Counted from the stretch's first letter, positions 16,587 to 25,263 are shown. The stretch is DNA of 28,720 nt from CAYRJA01 sp964424455 (GCA_964424455.1 CAYRJA010000034.1:1-28720); one strand, 5' to 3'. Translations and numbers: made by a program. The notes: a model not told the origin generated them from the letters alone.

Positions 16587-17252
16587 TCAACTTTTCATCA
16601 TCATCATTTCTGCTGCCAGCAAATCTTCTTTTGTGGTTAATTTAAAGTTGGAATATTCTCCCTCCACCAAATAAATTTTTTCACCTCCTGCTTCCCATAC
16701 AGCAGCATCGTCCGTAAAAGATGTTTTGTACTTACGATGATATACTTTCTTTAATTGATTTATCAGGAAAGTCTGTGGTGTTTGAGCCAGCCGGTATTCG
16801 TTACGATCTTTACTTTTTACTTTCTTACCGATTTTAAAAATTGAATCTTTCGGTAATACTGCGGCTACTCCGCTTCCATTTTTTTCTGCTGAAGTAAAGC
16901 AATCCATTATTAACTGTTTGCTCACAAATGGCCGCACGGCATCATGCAGCGCCACGACTCCGGTATCAGGCAACAGGTTCAATCCGTTTTTCACAGAATC
17001 AAATCTTGTAACACCTCCGTTTGTTATCTGAACATCAACCACAGGAAAATACTGTTCTTTAATATGCTCCCATACTGTAAAATATTCCTTAGGCAGCGCT
17101 ACAACTATACCGATATCCGGAACTGCTGATAAGAATTTCTGAATTGTGTGAACAATAACCGGTCTGCCTGCTAATGGCAAAAATTGCTTAGGCATATTAG
17201 CGCCCATTCTGCTGCCGGTTCCACCTGCCGGGATTAAGACATACCGTTTCAT
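16587..17252 (-). CDS. ispD: 2-C-methyl-D-erythritol 4-phosphate cytidylyltransferase
   Basis: IspD makes CDP-methylerythritol from MEP and CTP in the non-mevalonate isoprenoid pathway. The start is taken at 17252, giving MKRYVLIPAGGTGSRMG with the nucleotide-binding loop at residues 10-17 and K22 in MPKQF. Other signatures are LHDAVRPFV (102-110), AAVLPKDSIF, RLAQTPQTF and TDDAAVWEAGG. An ATG eight codons upstream is in frame but adds an unusual MKYSIVKK stretch. The 221-residue length is normal. Its product feeds isoprenoid diphosphates, which also supply MiaA nearby. Confidence 0.92.
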   Translation of the reverse strand: MKRYVLIPAGGTGSRMGANMPKQFLPLAGRPVIVHTIQKFLSAVPDIGIVVALPKEYFTVWEHIKEQYFPVVDVQITNGGVTRFDSVKNGLNLLPDTGVVALHDAVRPFVSKQLIMDCFTSAEKNGSGVAAVLPKDSIFKIGKKVKSKDRNEYRLAQTPQTFLINQLKKVYHRKYKTSFTDDAAVWEAGGEKIYLVEGEYSNFKLTTKEDLLAAEMMMMKS

Positions 17253-17315
17253 TTTTTTTACTATGGAATATTTCACTTCTTCATTCTCCGCTTACGGGAA
17301 GAGTTGGATGTGAAA

Positions 17316-18365
17316 TTACATAATCAGCATGGCATCTCCGTAGGTAGAGAACTTGTATTTTTCTTTTATCGCTAAAGAGTATGCATCCATAATCAGGTCA
17401 TAGCCGCCGAAAGCACAAACCATAATCAGCAAACTCGTTTTGGGTTGATGAAAATTTGTAATCATGCTGTCTGCAATAGTAAAATCATAAGGCGGATGGA
17501 TAAAAATATTTGTCCACCCTTCCATGGGCTTGATATACTTATGTGCTGATACAGATGATTCCAATGCCCGCATAGTAGTAGTACCTACCGAACAAATTCT
17601 TGACTTGTTGTCAATTCCTTTATTCACAATTTTTACCGCTTCAGCATCCACTTTAAAATATTCAGCATCCATTTTGTGCTTGGATAAATCTTCCACTTCA
17701 ATTTGGCGGAAAGTACCCAGTCCGGTATGAAGTGTTACTTCTGCAAGTTCCACTCCTTTAATCTGTAATCGTTTTAACAATTCACGGCTGAAGTGCAATC
17801 CTGAAGTCGGCGCAGCAACTGCTCCTTCTACTTTTGCATAAACAGTTTGATAACGCTCCTTATCCATTTCATCCGGCTTACGCTTGATGTATTTTGGAAT
17901 CGGTGTTTCACCTAATGAATAAAGAGTTTCTTTTAGTTCATCATCAGTTCCATCAAAGAGAAAGCGAATGGTACGTCCGCGTGAAGTAGTATTATCCACC
18001 ACCTCTGCCACCAGCAACCCATCCTGACCGAAGTAAAGTTTGTTGCCTACTCTGATTTTTCTTGCAGGATCCACCAGCACATCCCACAGACGCATTTGCT
18101 TATTCAACTCACGAAGCAAAAACACTTCAATCTTGGCTCCTGTTTTTTCCTTACGACCATACATACGCGCAGGAAAAACCTTTGTGTTGTTCAGCACCAT
18201 CACATCTTTATCATTGAAGATGTTCAGAATGTCTTTAAACTTTTTGTGTTTAATCTTCCCTGTTTTTCTTTCAATAATCATCAGCCGTGCATCTTCTCGA
18301 TTCTTGGATGGATGTTGGGCAATAAGTGATTGGGGAAGGTCGAAACGAAACTGTGATAATTTCAT
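17316..18365 (-). CDS. queA: tRNA preQ1(34) S-adenosylmethionine ribosyltransferase-isomerase
   Basis: QueA moves the ribosyl part of S-adenosylmethionine onto preQ1 at tRNA position 34 to form epoxyqueuosine. The sequence begins MKLSQFRFDLPQSLIAQHPSKNREDARLM and contains the family marks VMVLNNTKVFPARMYGRK, GAVAAPTSGLHFSRELL, HTGLGTFRQIEVEDL and ITNFHQPKTSLLIMV. Its 349-residue length is full. It lies upstream of ispD on the same strand with 63 bases between them. Together with miaA this makes two tRNA-anticodon-loop modification enzymes in one block. Confidence 0.93.
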   Translation of the reverse strand: MKLSQFRFDLPQSLIAQHPSKNREDARLMIIERKTGKIKHKKFKDILNIFNDKDVMVLNNTKVFPARMYGRKEKTGAKIEVFLLRELNKQMRLWDVLVDPARKIRVGNKLYFGQDGLLVAEVVDNTTSRGRTIRFLFDGTDDELKETLYSLGETPIPKYIKRKPDEMDKERYQTVYAKVEGAVAAPTSGLHFSRELLKRLQIKGVELAEVTLHTGLGTFRQIEVEDLSKHKMDAEYFKVDAEAVKIVNKGIDNKSRICSVGTTTMRALESSVSAHKYIKPMEGWTNIFIHPPYDFTIADSMITNFHQPKTSLLIMVCAFGGYDLIMDAYSLAIKEKYKFSTYGDAMLIM

Positions 18366-18552
18366 GTTTTAATAAATTACGGTTTATTAAAAAGGAGCGC
18401 AAATGTAACCTTTCTGCCGGAATACAAAAATTTATTAGCAGTATTCTGTACTCTGTATGCGTAGTAACTGCTGTAGTGTCACACCATTTCTTATAATAAA
18501 AACTGAAACCATTCCGGTTAGATAAAATATATAATATTTTAAATTTTATTAT

Positions 18553-18573
18553 TATATTTGAATCAATGATTCA
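18553..18573 (+). promoter_or_regulatory. -7 element with overlapping dyad
   Basis: TATATTTG (18553-18560) is a perfect TAnnTTTG element. It runs into the palindrome TGAATCA-A-TGATTCA (18559-18573), placed where transcription should begin. The dyad may be an operator for the secreted-protein gene starting at 18618. The flanking 18366-18552 stretch is AT-rich with no other feature seen. Confidence 0.45.
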
Positions 18574-18617
18574 CATTACATTACAAATAAGATGTCTACA
18601 TTTATAAAAAACTACCT

Positions 18618-19679
18618 ATGAAAAACTTGTTCACTTTTTTTCTTGCTGTACTTTTTGTTACAGCTGTTTCTTCTCTTTATGCAAAGGATGATAAGCATTT
18701 CTCAGATGATAAAATTCTGATAACCGCTAAGGGTACAGGTCGCACCACCGGGCATATTGCCGACCTGAGTATTAAGAACACATCAGACAATACAGTTACA
18801 TTAGCATTAGGTCCCTTTTTTATCTTTTCCTCCGGAACATACCAACCCTATATTGTTCCAACTCCTGTAAAGGTTACTGTTCCCGCACATGGCTCGAATG
18901 AGATTCCATTAAACGGTTACTGTGCTGATGTTCATACTCCACCGGTTCCTGCGGGTGAAGATTTACCTCCTTTTGATTCATGGATAACTGTTCCCACTGG
19001 TCAACTTATGGAAAACTGGCAACCTGAGGCGGCAAACGGGTGGAAACCTACCACTACTCATACAGGTACAACCGGCATCCTTATACCCGGCACTTCAAAG
19101 CCGCTGAACTACACTATTGACATCAATCAACATCCGGAAGCGGTTGCTAAAATTCTGCTGGAAGCAATCAATCGTATTACGACAGCTTATGATAAGATGA
19201 AAGAAGATAAAATAATCTCTACTCCTTTCAGTGGTAATCCTGAGAAAGAAAGGGAAGCCGTCATACAACAAACATTCTGGATTTATACGGCAAAGCTGAG
19301 TGGGAAAAATTATGTTGCAGATAATTTCAGAACAAACACAATTAAGCAATTTGAATCCAACGGTAAAAAATATGATGACGCATCTGCGGAGACAAAACAA
19401 GAGATTGAAAGCGGTGTGGAAAATTTCTGGAGTACTTTCGAGGCGGTAGGTGTAGAAGCAAAAGTATTATCCTTTTCAGATGAAATAGATTATGATGATA
19501 TTACAAAAGAATCAGAGTTACCCAAACTTGCTAAACCGGGCTATCAGAAATACGCAGCAGCCAGAGCGCTTGGAAGTAGTCATGAGAAAGCGCTGGAAGA
19601 AGCTTTTGCCAGTGAAGATGCACAAGAGAGATGGAGTGAAGTTTTTAAAAGAATATATAAGAATCAAGGAGGAAAATAA
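18618..19679 (+). CDS. Exported protein of unknown function
   Basis: A signal peptide (about 1-22, ending LYAK) leads to a beta-rich domain (about 28-160) with ILITAKGTGRTTGHIADLSIKNTSDNTVTLALGPFF and VKVTVPAHGSNEIPLNGYCADV. This looks like an immunoglobulin-like or CARDB-like fold in which a polar tail is decorated. From ~170 to 353 the protein is helical and charged (EAVAKILLEAINRITTAYDKMKEDK, then a Glu/Lys-rich end). I know no family with this combination. No T9SS domain or lipobox is seen, so it is probably periplasmic. The next exported gene begins 36 bases on, suggesting an operon. Confidence 0.7.
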   Translation: MKNLFTFFLAVLFVTAVSSLYAKDDKHFSDDKILITAKGTGRTTGHIADLSIKNTSDNTVTLALGPFFIFSSGTYQPYIVPTPVKVTVPAHGSNEIPLNGYCADVHTPPVPAGEDLPPFDSWITVPTGQLMENWQPEAANGWKPTTTHTGTTGILIPGTSKPLNYTIDINQHPEAVAKILLEAINRITTAYDKMKEDKIISTPFSGNPEKEREAVIQQTFWIYTAKLSGKNYVADNFRTNTIKQFESNGKKYDDASAETKQEIESGVENFWSTFEAVGVEAKVLSFSDEIDYDDITKESELPKLAKPGYQKYAAARALGSSHEKALEEAFASEDAQERWSEVFKRIYKNQGGK

Positions 19680-19715
19680 AGGTGTGCGTAATTTTTTGTT
19701 TCCTAATTCATAACA

Positions 19716-20528
19716 ATGAAAAATTACTTCTGTTTTTATAAAGTTGTATGGTCTCTGATTTTTCTTTTCTTGTGTCACACTTCTTATAGTCAATCCCCAT
19801 GGGACGCAATGAACCTGACCGGCGAGTCATTTAAAATAATTTCTGTTCCGGTTTATCATCGTTATACTGTTAGTTTTCATACTAAAGTTCCCTTTGGCTC
19901 AACACAAAGTCTGTTTGTTTCCTCCAAAGAATTACAGAATTTAATAAACACGCCACCGCTTTTTTTAGACCTGCTGGAAAAATTAGAAGGAAAATTTTAT
20001 ATGGGTGATAATCCCGGTCAAACTACTGAGGATGTAGAACTAAAGGGAACTACTCCGAAACTTCTTTTTGGACTGGGTGCAGGAAAGTCTATAGGAAGGC
20101 ATTTGGAAATTCAGGGAGGCGTTGGTCTCCTCAGCCATTCATGGGAGGGTTCGTTTCCTGTTACAGTTATTCCTTTCCAGCAAACCGAACCAAGAGTTGT
20201 AAAGGGTACTATTGAAGCGAGTTCCCGATACACTTTGATAAACCTTGGCGCTGCATGGTTTGTCCGAAGGAAAATTATTCAACCTTTTGTTGTAGTCGGA
20301 ATGAATGTATCTGTTCCGGGCAAAACTTCGCTGAAAGCAAGGTTATCAGGATTTAACCTGCCTATAACCAAATTTGAGAAGTCATCTGCATTATACGTTA
20401 ACGGCGGCTTAGGAGCGAGAGTGATAATCCGGAAATATTTTTTTGCTGAAGTCAGCAGCCATATCAGCAAGCTGCCCTCTCAGAAATATGCTCCTCTGTT
20501 ACAGATTAGTGTAGGCGGCGGCATCTGA
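19716..20528 (+). CDS. Outer-membrane beta-barrel-like protein
   Basis: The signal peptide spans about 1-26 (FLFLCHTSYSQ). The mature part alternates polar and hydrophobic residues, with glycine/aromatic turns such as LLFGLGAGKSIGRHLEIQGGVGLLSHSWEG, YTLINLGAAWFVRRKIIQPFVVVGMNV, and a terminal YFFAEVSSHISKLPSQKYAPLLQISVGGGI. That pattern fits a small porin-like barrel of ~8 strands. No specific family is recognised. It follows the exported protein of unknown function by 36 bases and may act with it in the envelope. Confidence 0.65.
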   Translation: MKNYFCFYKVVWSLIFLFLCHTSYSQSPWDAMNLTGESFKIISVPVYHRYTVSFHTKVPFGSTQSLFVSSKELQNLINTPPLFLDLLEKLEGKFYMGDNPGQTTEDVELKGTTPKLLFGLGAGKSIGRHLEIQGGVGLLSHSWEGSFPVTVIPFQQTEPRVVKGTIEASSRYTLINLGAAWFVRRKIIQPFVVVGMNVSVPGKTSLKARLSGFNLPITKFEKSSALYVNGGLGARVIIRKYFFAEVSSHISKLPSQKYAPLLQISVGGGI

Positions 20529-20739
20529 ACCGGTCTGACTCCACAACGTTTTATTAATTGTCTGACACTTCTTTGATTCCATACCCTCTTTTTTCATGAA
20601 CTTTACGGAAACTAAAAGTTGCACTTATTAGTTGAACACAGCTTTAGTAAGAACATTCAAATAAAATATGCTCTTTATATTTCAGAATATTACTTATATT
20701 TATATTCTTCAAATTACCCCTTTTCAAAAACCAATCGCT

Positions 20740-21561
20740 ATGAAAAAGATTTTTATGCAACTTATTTCTCTTGTGCTGCTATGCTGCAGCGCAGAAGCAC
20801 AAATACCTAACGCAAGTTTTGAAAACTGGAACGGCAGTGGCAATCCGCAGGGATGGCTGACATCCAATGATGTTAATGCAATCACCACTTCTATAGTTTC
20901 CACTACACCTGGTTATGCAGGATCCAAATCCTGTAAACTGGAAGTGAAGGATTATTCAGGATATGCTTACCCTGCTTTGCTGCAAACTACCTTTGCAGAA
21001 AATTCCAAACCTGCTTCACTTCATGGATGGTACAAATTCACTGTCGTAAACTCCAATTCACAAGGTATAATTTCGTTAACAGCTATAGAGGGTTTGGACG
21101 GTGTCGGTGCGGGAGGTACTATTATTACAACTGCCTCCTCTGTGTTTCAGGAATTTACCGCCCCGATGTATTATACCGGATCTACAATGGATTCCATGTA
21201 TATCGCCTTTGGTTCCGGCGTTTCACCTATAGGAACAGTTTTTATTATTGATGACCTTTCATGGGGAACTACTGTTTCTGCCGAAAATCTTCAGGGCAAA
21301 GAATTAACACTGGAAGGAGTAATGCAGAATCCTTCATCAGGTGTTACAGACATTATCTATCGTTTGCCTGCAACTACCAATGTTTCGCTGAAGATTTTTG
21401 ATTTGAATGGACGGGAATTGAAAACTTTAGTAAATGAAAATCAGAATGCAGGACGGTTTAAAGCACAGTTCAATTCGCAGGAATTAACTTCCGGAATTTA
21501 TTTCTGCCGGTTGAATGCCGGAGGAAATATTAGAACCACAAAATTGGTAGTGGTTAATTAA
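20740..21561 (+). CDS. Secreted protein with T9SS sorting domain and jelly-roll-like N-domain
   Basis: The ATG at 20740 starts the signal peptide MKKIFMQLISLVLLCCSAEAQ (about 21 residues); an in-frame ATG at 20668 gives no such signal. The mature start PNASFENWNGSGNPQGWLTSNDV is the pattern of galactose-binding-like or PCMD-type carbohydrate-binding jelly rolls (about 22-185). The last ~80 residues form a type A sorting domain (SSGVTDIIYRLPATTNVSLKIFDLNGREL ... LTSGIYFCRLNAGG). It should be exported and surface-attached or released. Glycan binding is inferred from fold-like similarity. Confidence 0.8.
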   Translation: MKKIFMQLISLVLLCCSAEAQIPNASFENWNGSGNPQGWLTSNDVNAITTSIVSTTPGYAGSKSCKLEVKDYSGYAYPALLQTTFAENSKPASLHGWYKFTVVNSNSQGIISLTAIEGLDGVGAGGTIITTASSVFQEFTAPMYYTGSTMDSMYIAFGSGVSPIGTVFIIDDLSWGTTVSAENLQGKELTLEGVMQNPSSGVTDIIYRLPATTNVSLKIFDLNGRELKTLVNENQNAGRFKAQFNSQELTSGIYFCRLNAGGNIRTTKLVVVN

Positions 21562-21787
21562 TTTTTTCAACTTGATTTTGTAAGGTAGGAATGATGAGTT
21601 CCTCCCTTTTTTCTGTATTTATCCCGGATATTTAAAGGTATATAACTCCATATATCTCATTATACTGTAACACTTAGCTTTCTTAATTTTTCTGAAAGGT
21701 TCTATACTTTAGTTTCTGACTGCTATAGATTCATCTATCAGCAATATTCCTCCCCATATATTTTCATTACAAATTTTTCAGGTTGAT

Positions 21788-21795
21788 TATTTTCG
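21788..21795 (+). promoter_or_regulatory. Candidate -7 element before the TerC gene
   Basis: TATTTTCG, close to TAnnTTTG, ends four bases before the ATG at 21800, again suggesting a very short leader. The 238-base intergenic stretch before it holds an exact motif copy (21665-21673) and nothing else recognised. Confidence 0.35.
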
Positions 21796-21799
21796 CCCC

Positions 21800-22579
21800 A
21801 TGGAATTTAATCCGGCAATATTTACAGATGCAGCTACATGGGTTAGCTTGCTTACACTTACTTTTCTTGAAATAGTACTGGGGATAGATAATATCATCTT
21901 TATTTCCATAGTCGCGGGGAAACTTCCGCATAGTCAGCAAAAAAAGGCACGCCGTTTGGGTTTAGGCATGGCGCTCGTGATGCGCCTCATTCTTCTGTCA
22001 TTGCTTACTTACCTGATGGGATTAACTTCTCCTCTTTTCGTAATGCCTGTAGAAGGCATCCTTCAGCGTTTGGGTGTGGAGCATATTACAGAAAGCGCCG
22101 CCATTAGCGCCAAAGACCTGATACTTCTTGTAGGAGGATTTTTTCTGATTGCAAAATCCACTTCTGAGATACATGGTAAAGTGGAAGGAAAACATGATGA
22201 AATAAAAACGAAGAACGGCGTTTCCTTTTGGGGAGTAATCTTGCAGATAGTGATGGTGGATTTGGTGTTTTCGTTTGATTCTATTCTCACTGCTATCGGG
22301 TTGACTCAGTTAATTCTGGTAATGATGATTGCGGTAATCATTTCCATTATCATCATGATGCAATTCAGCGGAGTTATCAGTGATATTATCCACCGCTACC
22401 CTACTCTTCAGATGTTAGCGCTTGCCTTTTTGATTCTTATCGGCTTTATGCTGGTACTGGAGGGTCTTGCCATCCATGTAAACAAGGCGTTTATCTATGT
22501 GGCAGTGTTGTTTTCACTGAGTGTGGAACTGCTTAACATTCGCATTCGAAGAAGAGCAGGACAGGCACGGAGCAACTGA
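21800..22579 (+). CDS. TerC-family integral membrane protein
   Basis: This 259-residue, multi-helix membrane protein carries the TerC family signatures: an early acidic helix FLEIVLGIDNIIFISIVAG (about 22-40), GLGMALVMRLILLSLLTYLMG, and VMVDLVFSFDSILTAIGLT with paired acidic residues. Members have been linked to tellurite resistance and, in other bacteria, to manganese export during protein secretion. The acidic residues in membrane helices fit a divalent-cation transporter. The gene stands alone, with no other ter genes nearby. Confidence 0.9.
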   Translation: MEFNPAIFTDAATWVSLLTLTFLEIVLGIDNIIFISIVAGKLPHSQQKKARRLGLGMALVMRLILLSLLTYLMGLTSPLFVMPVEGILQRLGVEHITESAAISAKDLILLVGGFFLIAKSTSEIHGKVEGKHDEIKTKNGVSFWGVILQIVMVDLVFSFDSILTAIGLTQLILVMMIAVIISIIIMMQFSGVISDIIHRYPTLQMLALAFLILIGFMLVLEGLAIHVNKAFIYVAVLFSLSVELLNIRIRRRAGQARSN

Positions 22580-22660
22580 CCGATATAGCTATAAATCTGT
22601 AACAGAAAAATATTTTGTTTCACTACATTAGTTAAGTGGATTCGACCCAGGTGGTCGTAA

Positions 22661-22689
22661 GTTTATAGGGAAATGTCATTCCTATAAAC
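22661..22689. other. 9-bp hairpin after the TerC gene
   Basis: GTTTATAGG (22661-22669) pairs with CCTATAAAC (22681-22689) around 11 bases. No T-run follows on the plus strand, so a terminator role for terC is possible but not clear. The exact-core motif CTGTAACAG at 22597-22605 lies between the terC stop and this hairpin. Confidence 0.4.
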
Positions 22690-22753
22690 ATCAGGCTTCG
22701 CAGTAATCGTACAGAAAATTTCTCTTTATTCGTATAAAAGTGAACGCAATCTG

Positions 22754-23146
22754 CTAATCATTAAGATAAATTTCAATGTCAAGTTTAAGCCATGTTCCCT
22801 CCCAATTCTTACTGATAAGTTTTGCAGAAAATTTTTTACCCGCATCCATCAGATTAGCAATTACTTCATTCTTTTCTTTTGGTATATATCCAATATTCTG
22901 CTCTTGAAAAAAAATTGCCACCGCCTTTTTATCAAACTTGTTGGTTGCTTCCCGCTTTAAATCAAACACGCAATTTTCTGTCATCTTTGGTTCAAGTTCT
23001 TGTAGATTTCTAAATGATGTTCCGGCAACCAAACAACTTAACGCAAGCATTTCTCGTCTGAAAACATCTAATGTTGTTCCGTTTTCATGAAGCAGTTTTA
23101 ATAAACCGGGAGTACTTTTTATCAGTGATGTGTTCTCTTTATTCAT
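22754..23146 (-). CDS. HIRAN-domain protein
   Basis: The C-terminal ~95 residues follow the HIRAN pattern: a first strand with GTSFRNLQELEPKMTENCVFDLKREATNKFDKKAVAIF, then NIGYIPKEKNEVIANLMDAG and a final strand WLKLDIEIYLND. HIRAN domains, as in HLTF and Rad5, bind 3' ends of single-stranded DNA at damaged or stalled forks; stand-alone bacterial forms are little known. The first ~35 residues are helical. The start overlaps the stop of the upstream gene by eight bases, so the two are translated together. Confidence 0.75.
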   Translation of the reverse strand: MNKENTSLIKSTPGLLKLLHENGTTLDVFRREMLALSCLVAGTSFRNLQELEPKMTENCVFDLKREATNKFDKKAVAIFFQEQNIGYIPKEKNEVIANLMDAGKKFSAKLISKNWEGTWLKLDIEIYLND

Positions 23147-23939
23147 AGAGACCGATTAGGGTTTTGTATTCTTCTTTCAACTCTTCTTCATATAGCTTAT
23201 GCTGCTCAATTTCTGATTTGATTTTTAAAACTTCATTGGCAACCCATTCTTCATCTTTTATTTCCTTCTCAATAGTAAAGGGAAAGACAGATTTCAATTC
23301 CGTGATAAGATCGTGAAGAATCTTGCAACCTTGTTTAATGCTTTCAATGGCAAGTTGGAGTTGTTCTTCATTCATTTCATATTCGCTTCCCTTTATTTCT
23401 TTCTCGTAAATTAAACTCAATGCTTTCAGCTTTTCTACATCTCCTGCCTGATATGCTTCGAGAGCCAGATTCCAGATGTTTCGTTGCTGTTCAGTCAAAT
23501 CAAGATTTACATCAGGATGTAAGTCTTTAGCAAGTGAACGGAACAAACTGCGTAATTCCGCACTGCGCTGAGGAGAATCAAGATTGCTTAAAAGCGTTTT
23601 ACTCTCTTTAATTTGTTCCGCCTGCTTCATTATCTGCAATTGAGCTTGTGCTAATTCTTCCGCGATTATCAATTCAATTTCATCAAAATCCGGTTTAATA
23701 TTTTTTGTAATACTGGCTCTTACCATTTCCAATTTTCTTTTAAGTGCCCTAATGTTTAGTTGCAGTTCCAATAGTTCCAGCTTGAAAACTCCAATGCGGG
23801 TTGCATATAAAGCTTCTAATTGAGGCTTCCCCCAATTCTCTATCACATCTTTATCATTAAGTAATTTCACATATTCTGTCTTCAGAATATCTAATTGCTC
23901 TTTGAGTTTATTTTTATTATGGATTTCTTCGTTTTCCAT
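23139..23939 (-). CDS. Coiled-coil protein with J-domain-like HPD segment
   Basis: The first ~115 residues form long charged helices (coiled-coil likely). A central segment, SAELRSLFRSLAKDLHPDVNLDLTEQQRNIWNLALEAYQAGDVEKLKALSLIYE (in parts), shows a J-domain helix II with the HPD triad and a helix III ending in the usual AYQAGD. The remainder is again helical (EEQLQLAIESIKQGCKILHDLI and a Glu/Lys-rich tail). An Hsp70 partner role is possible, but helix I of a normal J domain is not clear. The 8-base overlap with the HIRAN gene suggests a two-gene unit. It is not part of a recognisable dnaK cluster. Confidence 0.65.
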   Translation of the reverse strand: MENEEIHNKNKLKEQLDILKTEYVKLLNDKDVIENWGKPQLEALYATRIGVFKLELLELQLNIRALKRKLEMVRASITKNIKPDFDEIELIIAEELAQAQLQIMKQAEQIKESKTLLSNLDSPQRSAELRSLFRSLAKDLHPDVNLDLTEQQRNIWNLALEAYQAGDVEKLKALSLIYEKEIKGSEYEMNEEQLQLAIESIKQGCKILHDLITELKSVFPFTIEKEIKDEEWVANEVLKIKSEIEQHKLYEEELKEEYKTLIGLYE

Positions 23940-24044
23940 TAGACTTCTTCTTCAAGATTTATTTCAATTGTTTTTGTTAGGATGAGATTACACACAGTAA
24001 ACTCAGCATTAAAGTAAAACTTCTTCAAAACTAAATAAAAAATT
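23940..24044. other. Short intergenic region with no feature seen
   Basis: This AT-rich spacer lies between the minus-strand coiled-coil gene and the ribosomal operon terminator. It probably holds the promoter of the coiled-coil/HIRAN pair, but no consensus element could be fixed. Confidence 0.3.
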
Positions 24045-24078
24045 AAAGGAGGATACCTCTGTTGAAGTATCCTCCTTT
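24045..24078 (-). terminator. Strong intrinsic terminator after rplI
   Basis: A perfect 12-bp stem (AAAGGAGGATAC 24045-24056 with GTATCCTCCTTT 24067-24078, 10-base loop) is followed on the minus strand by a T-rich run. It lies 25 bases after the rplI stop and ends the rpsF-rpsR-rplI transcript. Confidence 0.9.
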
Positions 24079-24102
24079 ACTACTAAACCCCTCTTATTAC
24101 TT

Positions 24103-24549
24103 TTATTCCGCTACTACTTCAAATGCTACCGGAACGCTAACATCTTTGTGAAGATTGATTGTTGCTGTGTAAGTACCGAGAGTACTGACATCCTCCGGCA
24201 GAACGATTTTCTTTCTGTCCACAGAAATATTTTTCTGCTGTTTAATAGCTGCCGCCAACTGAATAGTTGTAACACTTCCGAAGATTTTTCCGCTGGTGCC
24301 TGATTTTGCACCTACTTTAAAAGTAGTGCCTTTCAGTACATCTACATAACGGTGAATCTCCATGAGCATTTTTTCTTCTCTGCGTGCGTTTTGTTTCTCG
24401 CGCTCTGCCAATTGCTTCTTTGCAGAATCATCAGCGGGTAAAGCTAACCTGCGTGGAATCAGATAGTTCCGGGCAAAACCAGGACTTACCGTTACCATTT
24501 CATTGGCGTTACCCAATTTTTCTACATCGTATAAGAGTATAACTTGCAT
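24103..24549 (-). CDS. rplI: 50S ribosomal protein bL9
   Basis: bL9 binds 23S rRNA near the L1 stalk. The N-terminal domain is typical: MQVILLYDVEKLGNANEMVTVSPGFARNYLIPRRLAL, followed by the long connecting helix (DSAKKQLAEREKQNARREEKML) and a C-terminal domain with FGSVTTIQLAAAIKQQ. At 148 residues it is full length. It is the last gene of the conserved rpsF-rpsR-rplI order, and a strong terminator follows. The initial ATG at 24549 follows rpsR by 55 bases. Confidence 0.97.
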   Translation of the reverse strand: MQVILLYDVEKLGNANEMVTVSPGFARNYLIPRRLALPADDSAKKQLAEREKQNARREEKMLMEIHRYVDVLKGTTFKVGAKSGTSGKIFGSVTTIQLAAAIKQQKNISVDRKKIVLPEDVSTLGTYTATINLHKDVSVPVAFEVVAE

Positions 24550-24604
24550 TTGTATTTCTGTTTTTCCTGAATACTTCGGTGGTTAAAAACCCTGAAGCAT
24601 ATTA

Positions 24605-24880
24605 TTATTTCTTAAAAAGGTCTGTAACATAAGGCAGCAGAGCAAGCTGGCGGGCACGAGATACTGCCTGTGCTACCTTGCGCTGATACTTTAATGAGTT
24701 GCCGGTAATACGGCGAGGAAGAATCTTTCCCTGTTCATTCAGAAAGTTGGAAAGAAATTCCGTTTCCTTGTAATCAATGTACTTGATACCGTATTTTTTA
24801 AAACGGCAATATTTCTTCGGGCGTTTAATTTCTTTTTGTGCCGTCAGGTATTTAATCTCTTTGGGTTTTCCTGCTGCCAT
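24605..24880 (-). CDS. rpsR: 30S ribosomal protein bS18
   Basis: bS18 pairs with bS6 in the platform of the small subunit. The conserved core is visible: KKYCRFKKYGIKYIDYKETEFLSNFLNEQGKILPRRITGNSLKYQRKVAQAVSRARQLALLPYVTD (in parts). Its 91 residues match Bacteroidota S18, with a basic N-terminal extension. It starts two bases after the rpsF stop. The motif copy here encodes the Val-Thr of PYVTD, a well conserved position. Confidence 0.97.
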   Translation of the reverse strand: MAAGKPKEIKYLTAQKEIKRPKKYCRFKKYGIKYIDYKETEFLSNFLNEQGKILPRRITGNSLKYQRKVAQAVSRARQLALLPYVTDLFKK

Positions 24881-24882
24881 GA

Positions 24883-25263
24883 TTATGCTTCCTGTTTTTG
24901 AGGTTCAATAACTTTTTTGTTTTTGCCGACAAGTCCTTGTCTGCGTTTCTCGTTGTACTCTACTCCATACTTGTCGAGCGCTACTGTAAGAAAGCGAATG
25001 ATGTTATCTTCATCGCGTCTGTATTCTACCTCAAGTTTGTCAATCACAGAATGGTTATCTGTAGCAAACTCCATGATGAAATAAATACCGTTGGATCTTC
25101 CGTTAATCGGATAAGCCAGCGACTTCAGTCCCCAGTTGCGCTCCTCGACGATTTTAACGTCATGGTCTTGGAGGAGTTTCTTGTATTTGTTCACCGTTCT
25201 TTTCACATCATCTTCACCAAGTAATGGAGAGATAATAATCACGGTTTCATAATGTCTTGACAT
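24883..25263 (-). CDS. rpsF: 30S ribosomal protein bS6
   Basis: bS6 forms the S6:S18 heterodimer on 16S rRNA. The start YETVIIISPLLGEDDVKRTVNKY and the later NGIYFIMEFATDNHSVIDKLEVEYRRDEDNIIRFLTVALDK are typical of the ferredoxin-like fold. The C-terminal extension (about 105-126) is basic. It is first in the operon. In many bacteria the S6:S18 dimer binds its own mRNA leader; the leader here is short (about 30 bases) and no such structure could be fixed. No ssb gene sits between rpsF and rpsR. Confidence 0.97.
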   Translation of the reverse strand: MSRHYETVIIISPLLGEDDVKRTVNKYKKLLQDHDVKIVEERNWGLKSLAYPINGRSNGIYFIMEFATDNHSVIDKLEVEYRRDEDNIIRFLTVALDKYGVEYNEKRRQGLVGKNKKVIEPQKQEA

